Part shown: piece by piece, positions 24,103-36,009 of the stretch
Position numbering within the stretch: position 1 is the first letter of the stretch
Layout: each line of letters begins with the position of its first letter
Assembly: GCA_950295325.1 (NCBI GenBank)
Contig: OX485803.1
Coordinates: forward strand, 14,322,001 to 14,386,000
DNA: 64,000 nucleotides
Reading direction: 5' to 3'
DNA from: Polytrichum commune
Lineage: Eukaryota; Streptophyta; Polytrichopsida; Polytrichales; Polytrichaceae
Translations under genes and position numbers: made by a program
Notes under the pieces: generated by a model
The model's database searches: none
The model's input: only the letters and a program-made list of their open reading frames with translations
What the model was told of the DNA's origin: nothing

Positions 24103-25080
24103 GTCGATGTAATAAGGGGACCTAGGTACTCATTAGAGAATCAACGCACGTGCACTTTCGGTAACCATAACTAGTTTTTTTTTTAAGAGAGGTACACATT
24201 TCTATGATGTTTCATCATAGATTTGCTTATGCAATATGGTCTTTCATCGCGTCGATCGAACCAATAAGAGTTGGAGAACGTGAAAAATGAACCAAATAGC
24301 ACCCACATGCCTTACCACATGGTCATCATCTACCGGGAGGTGGGTTTGAATTCCACATGGATAGACTACATGTGAATGCTCACAATTTGGGTTGATATTC
24401 TAAGAATAAATAACCCCTAAGTCGGGATAAGAGATCTCAAATCAATCTAGTGAACTTCAACAGGGACAAATCATCAACCAACCTACAAGGGACATGTTTT
24501 TCTACTATCCCCTTACAACTAAATCCATAAGTTGTAACAAAAATTCTAGTGCCCTTTCTTCTAGGGCCAAGAATTTGTGGTAACCGTCACGTAAGTTGAA
24601 GGTGAGAACATTGGGAAATCCTTGTCTAGTTAAAAATTCTTTGTATAGGGGGAAAACAAAAACAAACAAAAAAACTCAAAAAAACTCACTCTTGATGCGA
24701 CATTTAGCATCAAAGGCCCCAAATTAATTTACATTGATATTTGCAATTAGGTTGAAACATGTTGGTTCATCAACATTCCACAAAATCTTTGAGTTTTTAT
24801 TATTATACATGAATCATGTTAATGTGGTTGTTATACAAATTAACAAACAAAGTTCTAAGTATTTGGGATCTAGTTTTGACCCAATGTAATTTGCATGGCA
24901 ACTTGTATTTGCAAAGGAAACCTAATTGCACATATAGATGCAGTGAGATCGAGGTGGAATGAATCAACCATAAACTTATAAAAAGCAAAATTTTCTTTGG
25001 AACCTCTAACATGGTTGTCACAAATCCCAAGCCTTCTTACATGGACACAACTCTTTACTAACCAATACCTTGGACATGTG
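24103..25080. other. Intergenic repeat debris
   Basis: About 24130-24320 matches 26880-27060 in ordered words (GCACGTGCACTTTC/CATGCACTTCC, AGTTGGAGAACGTGAAAAA, ACCAAATAGCACCCAC). No gene seen. Confidence 0.4.
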
Positions 25081-25288
25081 TAGTTGAAGTTTTTCTTTTT
25101 GTTTTGCCATACAAATCCTCGTTCAAGTACATAAATATCTTTGAATAATGAGGACCAAACCAATGGACGGGTAGTCCCAACTATTAGTTGAAGTTTTTCT
25201 TTTTGTTTTGCCATACAAATCCTCGTTCAAGTACACAAATATCTTTGAATAATGAGGACCAAACCAATGAACGGGTAGTCCCAACTAT
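25081..25288. repeat. 104-bp direct tandem duplication
   Basis: Units 25081-25184 and 25185-25288 differ at about two positions (ACATAAAT/ACACAAAT and ATGGACGG/ATGAACGG). Near identity points to a recent event. Noncoding. Confidence 0.9.
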
Positions 25289-26699
25289 TAGTTACAAGCT
25301 AGCTGGTTGATTTTGAGAATTTCCGAATGAAATAGAAATGCTTAGGAAGGGGTTTTGGAAGAAAATCAAGGTTTTCGAAAATGGGCTGATTAGTAAAAAA
25401 AATAAAAAATGCCAGCATTTAGGCCAGTTGCCTTAGGGTATCTATGGCAAATCACCGATTGAAAGGTATTTTTCACAGTGGGCAGCTAACAAAACATATA
25501 CTTTTTAGGAAATGTTTTAATACTATGCAGACTTGGAGACTTGGAGTTACCATTGCCTTGCTAGCTTGTGGTTTAGGGTGAGTTGCTTGCCGCCGCAGCT
25601 TCCACTCCGTAGCTTGCATTTTCAATTCTATTCCGAGTTTTTAAGTGCTTGACTTCTTGAATCGCTGAATCGTTAGATGATTGACTATGTGCCACTCCGA
25701 CATCTCTTGTTTCACATATGGAGCTCTCAATGCACGGAGCCACCGTCGGAAAATACTTGGACCCTTTGTGGTGCTTGTATTTTCTGAAGGCTAAATCCTT
25801 AGCCCTAAGTTGGCAGGGGCTTTGCCAGGTTCAACTCTTGCTAAGCATATTGTTTGAACAAAAAAATAAAGACTGAAGGCCAACATTCTTTAACCATGAA
25901 CACTTGGGAAGAAAAGGAAGAAATGACAATGAAACTTGAAGGAAAGAAATGTAGAGCGAAAAAAACATCCATCACCAAAATACAAAACCGGCCCCATTTT
26001 AAACATTTAAGAAATTGGATAAATGAAAAAAAATGTCAGCGAATTGCCTAAATACATCAGGAAATGGAGGATATCAACCAATAAAATTTGCACTCTCCAA
26101 GCCCACTTCTGGGTATACTTTGACATATCCGAGCCACCTCCTAGAAGCTAGGAAATTATCCTTTTTCTCTACAGAACTCTCCGGACTCTGGACCAAACTG
26201 ATGACAAGGAATACCTGACGCCCATCATGAGCAGCTTCGAATCCAAGATTTAGGGTTTATTCTGAAAAACTACCTTAAAAAAAACTAAAAATCACCGTAT
26301 TTTTAAAATGTTCCTTGTTGAAATTGTTTATCTTAAAAAGAAGTCTGGAATTTAAATGAAATAATATACTCTAAGCTGAATGCGTAGGACAATACTCACT
26401 TTGAAATTGGTGTGGTCCACACTAATTTGGCTTGTGGAAAATGGGTGTGCATCACTTCACTATTTTGACAATGAAAGTGTAAAGCGATTTAGTTGCTTTT
26501 GTAGAGTCAATTGAAGGAAAATAATAGTGATTGGAGCTATAATGTGACAACCATGCCACTTGCCTATTTAGAGGATTTGACACCATAATGTCATCCACAC
26601 TACTTTTGATGGATTTGGAAGAAGAAAACAATTGAAAATGAGCATTGGCATATTATTCACCAACATGAATATGAGCACGTTCGTGTTAAGGCAGATGGG
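25289..26699. other. Intergenic DNA without a supported gene
   Basis: ORFs 25854-26051 and 26033-26218 plus have biased AT-rich composition and no motif. No intact mobile element seen. Confidence 0.35.
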
Positions 26700-26890
26700 T
26701 CTTAAGTGGCTTGTTTCTTGAATCAAACCCTTACATTTAACTGGTATGTGGTCTGGTGAGCATCAAAGGGCAAACAATATAAAGATACATGTTTCAGAGA
26801 GATTGGACTAATCACTGAGTATTAATAACTACTCTACATTCAACAATGAACATGGTCGGGAGGACCTATGTATTCATGCAAGAAATCAAC
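26700..26890 (+). repeat. Dispersed repeat family D (copy)
   Basis: Ordered words shared with 19735-19935: AAAGATACATGTTTCAGAGA, GATTGGACTAATC, ACATTCAACAATGAACA, GGACCTATGTATTCATG. Noncoding. Confidence 0.45.
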
Positions 26891-28019
26891 AAACATGCAC
26901 TTCCGATTCAACCGTGAGTAAATCAAAATAGGTCCAAATTTCAGTATGAGTTTTGCAGATGTTTAGTCGTATATTTGCTAATGCAACACGAGTTTTGTTG
27001 TGTGAATATAATCGGTAGAAGTTGTAGAACATGAAAAACAAACCAAATAACACCCACGTTCCTTACATGGGGGAGCTAGGTAGCATTATAGGGTTTAGCG
27101 CTTCCATTGGAAGGTGGCCTCGAGTGAAGTATTTCTACCAAGTAAAATGTGAGCCATGCGTTTATGTGTCTCATCATTTTATTATACTATATTATGTGTT
27201 AAATTAATTTAAATAGCGGAGGTGGGATGTGGAGATCTTTGAATTGTTCATAGCTATATTGTGTGTGGCTTCTCTTAATCATGTAGTGATAACTATTGGC
27301 CCACTACAAGGGGATTGACTTCCACCCCTTATTTAGGATTTTGTATTTGTCATGGGAGAGAGTGAATTCAACTAGTTGTCTTGCAAGACTTGCATTGGGG
27401 AAGATGGGTTTGAGGCTCTTAATATGCACGTGTTGTTGGCTTCAAGTATGGTTAGGCATGTGCATCTTGGGAATGTTGTTACATGTACAATTTACCATCC
27501 ATGGTGGGATCTTATTATTAGGGTGTTTATTGTTATAGGTGCCCGCATATTTTAAGGTAAGGTATCTAGTGTGAGAGCATGTTTTGATGATGTTTGATGT
27601 TTGGTGAGTGGGTGTATTATGTCTTGCTATTCTTAGTCCTTTGGGTATTGGTTGTTACATGATGATGGGAGGTGTGGCCATGTGTCTCTTTCTCGGTTGA
27701 ACAATGTGTGTAATTGGGTTTCATGAAAAGTATTGGAGATTTTGTGGTGTGTTTGTTTCATTTGCAATAGTCACCATTAATTGGGGAGACTCATATGACC
27801 ATTTAATGAGCTTGAGAATCTTCCCTTTAGTAATGAATGTATCATTCGTATGAGCTCCAAGTTTATAAGGAAGATGGCAACAATCATGATTTGAATTTGT
27901 CAATCAATTTGCAGTAAATGCATGTTCCACATTCTACGAGAAAGTGGGTGCATAGCTAAAATGTCCATTTAGGGCCCACCTACATCATTTGGTATCCACA
28001 GTCAACTAGATCAATTGAG
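26891..28019. other. Intergenic DNA without a supported gene
   Basis: Short ORFs (27296-27538 plus, 27721-27903 minus) lack motifs. The first ~170 bp is a diverged match to 24130-24320. Confidence 0.35.
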
Positions 28020-28170
28020 ACCCACGATGAATGTCATTAGTAATGGTTATCATATTTTGAGCACGTAGTTTATTCTCTTTAAACACATCTCATTTTGATA
28101 TCCATTCTTGGAGCCACCTATAACCCCATACCATCCAAATATAGGTGCTTAACCAAGATAAGTAATTGAA
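28020..28170 (-). repeat. Dispersed repeat family D (reverse copy)
   Basis: ATCATATTTTGAGCA, CATCCAAATATAGGTG and ACCAAGATAAGTAATTG pair with text at 61065-61205 and, in reverse, with the plus-sense copies. Noncoding. Confidence 0.45.
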
Positions 28171-28584
28171 TTAAGCACGTTCAGATTAACTTTGTTTCCA
28201 AATAGAGGGTGGCAACCTGCACCTAACAAGCTTATAGATATCCAAACAAGAGAGAATGAATGTTGGGCCATCATTTGATGAACTTTTTGTGTTGTTTTTT
28301 TTCCTTTGCTTGGCTTGGGAAACAACGGAGTAAGAAACCACTTCACCATTTATGGTATTTAAGGTCACATGCGAAATAGTGTCACTTACCCTATTTTGTG
28401 GTGTATGCTAGGTTACATTGATAATTAACAACCTTGCCATAAGTATCACCTCACGACATTTGGTGTTCAAGTGCGCTTACTAATATCTTGGCATGAGTAT
28501 GTTCAATAATATTATGAAGTGCATGCCCATATTGGCTCAACGGGGTCCCAACAGGTACCCACACGGGTGCTTTACACAACCTAC

Positions 28585-29480
28585 AAACATACATCAATAA
28601 GGAGCACAATAACCAATAATTAAGATTGGTCCAATCCAAATTCGCATACATAGACAAATGGACATCCAACGACCAAATAAACCACAAGCTCTTCACCCAA
28701 TTTTGGAAAAACCCCGGGACCACTGATGCCCAAATTACACAAACTCTAAAATTTTGATATGCCCAATATATGGGTAACCACCGTAAAAATATCTTCTGGC
28801 GTAACTTATACCCAAACCCAAATTGTACACTATGCCCCAATAATGCCATAGACACATGGCCACACTTACTTTCTACATGCTCAAACCCACACATAAAGGG
28901 ATTGCGTATAGCACGCCATAATAAAGCAATCCACCAAATCGCACACACATTACAATCAAATTAACATACAAGTTACTATACACTTATAAATGCAGGCAAC
29001 CAACACTCTAGACCACAAGACAACACAATCCCACAATGGCTACTCCAATGCACATGCCCTACTATACCATGCACATGCCTAGCCAAACTTAGACTGGACA
29101 TACTATGTGTACTAGACGCCCCCACAGACAACCAACCTCACCAAATGTCATGCAATTCATTGAATTCACTTATTGCCACGACACATTCCCAAATACCGCA
29201 CACAACAAAAAAAATTGGCTAAATAAAACCCACTCATACATACACTTAGAACAACCGGTTGGCAAGTCAACCTTCTCATCACCATCACAACAGGTGTTAT
29301 GGGGGCTATTCACGGACAACCAATTAAAGACTTAGAAAAACTCAAAATACCCAAAAACAAAATCAAAACATTTATGAAACAACTACACCAAATTGCCATT
29401 AAATACCTCACATCTCTAATATTAAACAAAAGGAAGCTAGACAACAAGCAACCCCCCATAGATCCCCCCCCTAGATGTTA
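28585..29480 (+). pseudogene. Non-LTR retrotransposon 3' remnant (zinc knuckle and nuclease-like tail)
   Basis: Two broken frames give an ordered C-terminal pattern. First a CCHC-like stretch NCTLCPNNAIDTWPHLLSTC followed by ARHNKAIHQI (28770-28964). Then LRLDILCVLDAP (about 29090) and QFIEFTYCHDTF (about 29150), a D...EFT pattern like the PD-(D/E)xK endonuclease of restriction-like-endonuclease LINEs, then a basic tail NQPIKDLEKLKI near 29310. Frameshifts and stops separate the pieces and the RT domain is gone. Runs of C (29456-29470) lie near the end. Class call is from motif pattern only. Confidence 0.5.
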
Positions 29481-29644
29481 GGTATAGCGCTCTTCTTGAA
29501 AACCAAATGAGCCCACCTTCCGAGAGGGAGGAAGTACCCTTACGGTGACGCTTGGTCAAACATGAACACGGTATAGAGGAACAAGCTCCCATTCACGTCT
29601 GTGTATTTCCAAAGCCCGATGTTACTTTCATTTTATTTATGCAT

Positions 29645-29955
29645 GCATGCCTATACTATACAATGGTCTACAAGTTGACTAAAGTGTACACAAATGACAC
29701 TTGCCATTAGTATGCTCAAGAGTATCTTCCTCTTCATACTAAAAAGTAAACACATGACATTTGCCATTACTACGCTCAAAATGTATCTTCCCCTTGCATA
29801 CAAAAATACAAGACTGTCATCTAAACTATCCCAATGTGCCTCTCTAAATGTCATGATGTAGATATTTTTCACTTAAAGAAGTTACTTATGTTAACGAATG
29901 GAATCATATTGGTAATTAGCGGGCGTGGCACTTTGAGACCTCTAGGCATCTAGTT
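29645..29955 (-). repeat. Repeat E, reverse copy
   Basis: The reverse complement of 35663-35962. Shared words (plus strand here): CAATGGTCTACAAGTTGACT, AAAGTGTACACAAATGACAC, AGTATCTTCCTCTTCATACT and GACCTCTAGGCATCTAG. Each copy has an internal imperfect duplication of about 65 bp around the CTTGCATAC/CTTCATACT words. The two copies form a 6-kb-spaced inverted pair. Confidence 0.7.
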
Positions 29956-31176
29956 GAGGCCCTTCACAAGTAGTGTATGTGACACTAAACACCATAAACG
30001 GTGTAGTGGTTGTATCAAACCATTAGGGATCCTAGTAATGGCACCTAATGCCTCATGTAGATAAATGTTAACTTGATTATCTTAATTAATGAGGCATGGC
30101 TAACAGTGCGTGTGAGAAATTAGTGAAGGTGATACTAAATTTCTTTACACTACCGAAGGTCCCAAGAAGCATTGTCCATCCTTGCATTATTCATTGAAAA
30201 TACTATTCATTACAACGCTATCCACTGAAAGTACCAACACCATTCACAACATTCATATTATTCATACGGGTGTCAGTTTCTTCTTATTATTTGAGTTTCT
30301 TCCCACAAAAGTAAGATAGTGGAGGGCCCTATCATATTCTAAATATAGACACATGAACCCAACCGTAGGGATGAGAAATGTTATGCTAACAAGCACCTGT
30401 GTGCATATTTTGTAATCATTCTACAAACATGCACTAATTTTCTTGAATTATAGGGTGAATGAGCATTTATTTGTGAATTTAATATCACTCGGTAAATATG
30501 TTTAGCCTTCACTTGAGACTTGGACAGAACATTGTGTGTTTTGGAAATTAGTACCACATGCACTAATTGACATAAACAATGTAATATCTTGAGAAATCTC
30601 AAGTTGAAATCACATGTTAAGAAAAGTGGGGGGGGGGGGGGGTTAAAGTAAGACAAACGATGTTAACACCAACACCCATCTAAAACTGACACTTTCCAAT
30701 CTTGCATCATATTACCTAGATTTTAAGAATGTCCAACACCTTGACATCGTTACTCCATGTTGGTTTTGGACCATTTATCAATCAAACTTTGCATCTTTAT
30801 AACTTTCGAGTTACAAACCACTTTGATGAGTGGGAATCCCCTATCAGTTGCTAATGATAATCATTCTAAAACTTCTTAACCTAATGTTAATGTTACAAGT
30901 GCCACTCACCGCATGATTAAGAGCAGTTGAAAACTCAAGAGATCCGATGTTGGTCTAGAAATCCATCCTTGATAATTGGGAAGAGGAGGTTAGTAGGTGG
31001 GTCCGGATTTGAGAAGATGGGGAGTAGCTAGTTGGCACATATGGACCCTACCCCACCAGATTCCCTCTACATTTGGGCGGGCTTGTCCTTATCCACACTA
31101 GAATCTAGTGGGCGAGCAATCTACATGGAAACTCACTTGAAGAGTGACATGTATTGGATATGAACGTGGGATTAAC
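29956..31176. other. Intergenic DNA without a supported gene
   Basis: No gene. Worn pieces of the ACACTAAA MITE family occur near 29980 (GACACTAAACACCATAAACG). A run of 15 G lies at 30628-30642. Confidence 0.35.
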
Positions 31177-31179
31177 TTA

Positions 31180-31678
31180 GGGCCGCTTTACACACGAGAC
31201 TGAGAGCCCGTGACCATTACACTTCAAGCACTCTCATTGGTGGAAAAGGCAGAGCCGGTCCAAGTTCGCTTCACACTACGCTCAAGGGACCAACGGAGTA
31301 TGTGAATGCAAGATGGGCATAAAGTCTACATGGATTCCTACATGGCATCAAATGGATCATGTTTCGTGGTCACTTGGACTATTTCCAAAAACAACCTCTT
31401 GGAGGTAGGCCTAACAAAAAATTGGAAGACCATGACACTCCAATTGCTCCCAACCATTGAATTACTCTATTTTATCATGTTTGAGGACCCGCATGAATAG
31501 AAATTCATTGAAATAGCATTTAGTTGAGGGCTCAGTCACATATGACTTCACACTACACTTGAAGGTCCGTGACCACACTACATGATGTTGGAGGTGATGT
31601 GGGACGGCCTTTGGACACTTTCTTTCGGGCTCTCACAATTTCATGGTCACGGCTCTTGGCTCGTGTGTGAAGCGGCCC
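31180..31678 (+). mobile_element. Tourist/PIF-Harbinger-like MITE, copy 1 (499 bp)
   Basis: Terminal inverted repeats of about 37 bp start GGGCCGCTTTACACACGAG and end in the complement of GGGCCGCTTCACACACGAGC. Both sides carry TTA (31177-31179 and 31679-31681), the TWA target duplication of PIF/Harbinger elements. No transposase. A reverse-oriented relative is at 56652-57119. Confidence 0.85.
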
Positions 31679-31681
31679 TTA

Positions 31682-33310
31682 GGTTTTGGTATCACGAAGT
31701 AGAAAGACACCTCCCATGGTCTCAAGTGTGCTATTTTTAGGGTTATACAAGGGTCTATCTAGGGTAGTAATGTAATACTAGGTGTTGGACAAATTGCCTT
31801 TTTTGAGTGAAAGCCGAGACATGCCCAATAACGGGTAGTGCTCGCCACCAAAATCTCACCTTCAAGAATCAGTGGGTGGAATCTTCTTCAAGTTTTCCTT
31901 TCCTTTTCCCCCTGCGAACAAACACTCCATCTCATAGAGTTTCTTGAGGTCTTTTTATAGACACCAAACCTGCACTATACTCTTTACTTGTTAAGGTATA
32001 TTGACCATCACATGATTTGACAAATCTTGTTAGATTTTTTGATAAAATTTCCCTCGGTTCTTGAAGTTGGAAACTGAAATTATATTGTTTGGAATCACCT
32101 CCTCATGATTTTCAATTTGACATATTACATGTAGCTTGAAGTGGACAAAAGTGAACATAGCAAGTGATTGAATATTACGGTATGATGATGTTGTTAGAGT
32201 TGTTTGCCACCATAAGGTACTAGCACCTCAATTCCTTGTTTTGGGGTGGGGTAGGGGGGCTGAACAATGCGAGTGGAGGTAAATATCATCATGTCCAGGT
32301 GGTTGCGATGGAAATTATGTTTTCTCATAAATTATCAAATTTATATGATTTTATTTAAGCAAAACCTATAATTTAGCAAAGAAAGTTTTGGTAAACATCA
32401 ATTTTAAATTTGTCGCAATCTATTGTTGGGAAAAATATATACATTTGATTCTTAGATTTGGAATTGGGCAGTTAGGATGGTAGTTACCATACTACACTCT
32501 AATGAGAGTTGCGTCCAACATAGAAAAATGTCCATGCCAAGTGGGAGAGTTGGAAGGATGACATGAGACGATGGCATAGAGCACATAGTTCTAATAGAAA
32601 AAAATTTAGGCTTACTACTTGACCATGCGGGGATAAGTTGAAACTTGCATAACTTAGTTTCCCTATGCGTCTAATTTAGTTTCTCACGCACCTCTTACAT
32701 GTCAAGATGCACGAACTAAATGGCTAAGTACCAGTGTGTATCCTTGACAAATCTCATTTGATAGTTCAACTTCAAATCCACAAAGTGACATGTGATGTTT
32801 CCAATAACAAAAAACACATGTCATTCGACATCTACATTTAAGTATTCTAGAATGTGTTCTCAATTTTAAAATTACCCAACAATACATATCATTTTCAATT
32901 CCTAACATGTCTATCGACATGTGATTGTTTTTCTTCCTCTTCTTCACAATCCCCAAGTACATGTCGAATTCTAAATTGTGTGTAAATAGTGAAGTAGATT
33001 CTCCTCGGGCAACGGTCTCCTCAAAGCGTTTCCTTCATTTTTTAGAAGCGTTTCCTTTGTTTTTTAGCAGCGGCTTTCATGTGTCGGGTGCTCACAACGA
33101 GGCGGTTGTTGATGCTTTCAATTGCAGATACGTGGATGCCTCGTAAGCGCATTAGTTGTCATCGTTTCATTGGGCCAAGTGGCCGCCCAAATGCCAATTA
33201 GTTATGCACCGTTTGTGAAGTCCTTGTTGCAACTAAGGGTCTAGCCGCACATCTTGGTTAAGGCTCTGGTCAGAGTAAGAAACCACTCAAAATAGTTAGT
33301 TATATTGTGC
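31682..33310. other. Intergenic DNA without a supported gene
   Basis: ORFs at 32702-32962 minus and 32925-33146 plus show no domain. GGGGTGGGGTAGGGGGGC at about 32244 is a short G-rich tract. No intact element seen. Confidence 0.35.
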
Positions 33311-34205
33311 CCACACTGCTGCCTAGTTAAGAGACTTAGGCTAACATATGAGGTAGCTAACCTATGTGAAAGTTAATCTATCTCATGGCTGCACCGCCTA
33401 CTCAAAAATAAGGTTTACAAAAAAGTCATCAAAACAGAGGTTAGCTAAATTTTGGGACGTTGCTTTGTGAAGAAATCTTAACTCATCCATATCCCTAATG
33501 CTAACTAACATTTCTCAAACGAGTAGCCCAAGTTTCAGTCTTGAATGCCCACCTTTCATTTCCCCCATGTAGTCTTTGTTTTGCTACGAGGTGGACTACA
33601 CTCGTCCTAAATTAGTGTATGATATTTAACAAGATTTTTTTCAAGATATAATTGTTCAACATCCAAATTGAACTACATAAGATTGTTTGTTTATAATTAT
33701 ACTATTCAATTCTATATTAAAAATAATGAATCACAAATGGTGTGGGCCACAAAATTATAATGTATCATAATTAGTGTCATGTTCAAAACTTGGGCAAGTT
33801 GAACAAAGCTTTGGTCGGTCAACCTTAACTCCTTTCTTAAATTGGTCAACCTTTGGTTAGTGGTAAATGGGATGTGCGGCTATGCGATCAATTACCTCGC
33901 ATATGAGTTATTGTAGAGGGCTCCCTATCCCATCTTTACATGTGCTGGAATGTAGTGTCCACGTGGGATTGAAGTGGGTTGTGGCAAATGTGAGCATGAC
34001 ATGTGGCAAATTTAAGGGGAAAATAATTATCATGTGTTGGAATAGAGAGCCCCTATGGTAGTTGATTTCACTACCTCACATTGTTAGCTAATTCTCCTAG
34101 CTAGGTGGTGCGGCCATGCTTTTAGTTAGTTAGAATTTTGGTTAGCTAACCCTCACTAACTCGTAAGGTAGCTAATTCTCTTAACTAGGTGGTGTAGCCA
34201 GACCT
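33311..34205. repeat. Possible ~0.9-kb inverted-repeat element
   Basis: The left side CCTAGTTAAGAGACTTAGGC with GAGGTAGCTAACC is mirrored on the right by GGTAGCTAATTCTCTTAACT and AGGTGGTG. The arms also contain small palindromes (GTTAGCTAAC). Interior ORF 33867-34061 has no domain. Boundaries are approximate and no target duplication was found. Confidence 0.4.
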
Positions 34206-35304
34206 TAATTAAGCTTGTACCATGCCCACACTAGGGCCAATCGTTAGTTCTGGCAGTAGGAGGAGTCCCTATTGATAGGAAAGGTGCACTTCTTCCCGGA
34301 ATATTTTGCTACTAGTAAGGTTTTTTTTTGTCTTACTCGATAGTAACCTCACTGGATGTAATGTACTACAATTTTGCTGCTACATACAAGACAATAACTC
34401 CTATTAAGATGAAATCTCTCCCATTAGTGTGGGCCACTTGATGGTCGTAGAGTGGGCAAGATATTCGGCTTGAGTATGATGCCCTATCATCCTTAATGAA
34501 TGAAATCTATTTCAAAGTCCAGGAAGTCAAAAAAGTTAATGGGACGAATAAAAATACACAAGGACGATGTCAAACTGGCTAATTCCCTAGAGTGGCGGAG
34601 TGCAGTAGCCTCCATGAGACATAGGCTAATGCTAACTTGATGATGTAGTTAAAAGAAAGACTTCAAACTCGTTTATACTATATCATCAAATAATGATTAA
34701 AGCTTATGTCTAATGCAGTGCACAACATTACTAATCAGCGTGCGTTCGTTCTACATGCCCTGAGAATATAAATCATGGGATGCACAAACCATACACAAGG
34801 AAACTCGAATTCAGAGTGAGCTCCCAACATCCCATGGTTATATTCCCCAGGCCCACAACGGCTTGATAATAGTTTGTGGGGTTATATGGGCAACCAACCT
34901 TATTTTAATATAAAGGGTCCCACAATTTCAGTGTGGATAACTTAGAAGCCACATGATGACTATGGACAACATCTCCACGTGACTGTGTGAAGTGTCACAT
35001 GTACACGTGGCTTTGAAGACTATTATTATTATTATTATCGTAATAATAATAATAATAATATTCAAATACCACATCATCTGAGCCTTTTGGAATCTTAAAA
35101 TAATATATTATTACGGTTGTGTGACCTTACCATCTGATAAGGACTTATGGACATCTCCACTAACTGTTTGTATCCACACTAAACCGTAACAAGTTACACT
35201 ATTCGGTCTAATTAGTGTGGGTTTACCATTTGGAGTTACATGTTGCTATAACTTTTTGTTTTACCGACATTATGTTTTTTTATCAACTATTCTTTGGCGT
35301 GCAT
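34206..35304. other. Intergenic DNA with a trinucleotide palindrome
   Basis: No gene. ATTATTATTATTATTATCG then TAATAATAATAATAATA at about 35022-35061 can fold back on itself. At 35196-35255, AATTAGTGTGGGTTTACC and TTTGGAGTTACATGTTGC resemble the arms of the hairpin element at 60136. Confidence 0.45.
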
Positions 35305-35660
35305 ACTAACTACACTAAATACGGTATTCAATGTTACTTATTATTTGGAATTACACAATGCTATATATAGTTATTGTATATCTCATATTCTACCAACAAA
35401 TGTTGAATTGGTAGTCTGGACATTATTCAACATTATCGACTTTACTTGGTAAAAAACTGCATCAATAGTGAAAAGATGTAGCACTATGTAAATCCAAAGA
35501 GTAAGTGACACTAAACATTATTTTTAGTGTACTTGTGTTTCGTGAACTCATCCATCATCCATGACAATATTTGTTCACTCATTTGTAAGAAGTGTCATCC
35601 AAAAAGTTACCATAGTGACACAAAATACCATATGACATTACATGTACTATTTAGTGTAGA
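35305..35660. mobile_element. MITE, ACACTAAATA family, copy 3
   Basis: Left end AACTACACTAAATACGGTAT, right end TACTATTTAGTGTAGATG. Interior text GAACTCATCCATCATCCATG and AGTGTCATCCAAAAAGTTAC is nearly the same as in 8794-9173. Repeat E abuts it downstream, as a reverse piece does near 29980. Confidence 0.7.
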
Positions 35661-35662
35661 TG

Positions 35663-35962
35663 CCTAGAAGTCTCAAAGTGTCACGTCTGCTAATTGCCAA
35701 TATGTTACTAGTCGTCAACATGAGAAACCATTTTGAGTGAAAATTTATTTACATTATGACATTTAGCGTAGCACATTGATGTACTTGAGGTGATAGTGTT
35801 GCGTTTTAATATGCAAGGGGAAGATATTATTGAGCATATTAATGGCAAGTGCCATGTGTTTACATTTTAGTATGCAAGAGGAAGATATTCTTGAACTACT
35901 ATTGCCAAGTGTCATTTGTGTACACTTTAGTCAACTTGTAGACCATTGTATAGCATAGGAAT
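35663..35962 (+). repeat. Repeat E, forward copy
   Basis: Mirror copy of 29645-29955. Contains TATGCAAGGGGAAGATATTA and TATGCAAGAGGAAGATATTC, an internal imperfect duplication, then GTGTACACTTTAGTCAACTT and GTAGACCATTGTATAGCATA. Noncoding. Confidence 0.7.
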
Positions 35963-36009
35963 ACACCATATAACACTTTGAACATACTTGTAGTAAGTTT
36001 TTGCTATCA

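Noticed and set aside
25854-26218. Two adjacent plus ORFs as a small gene
   Set aside because: Lys/Asn-rich AT-driven composition, no motif, different frames with no plausible splice join.
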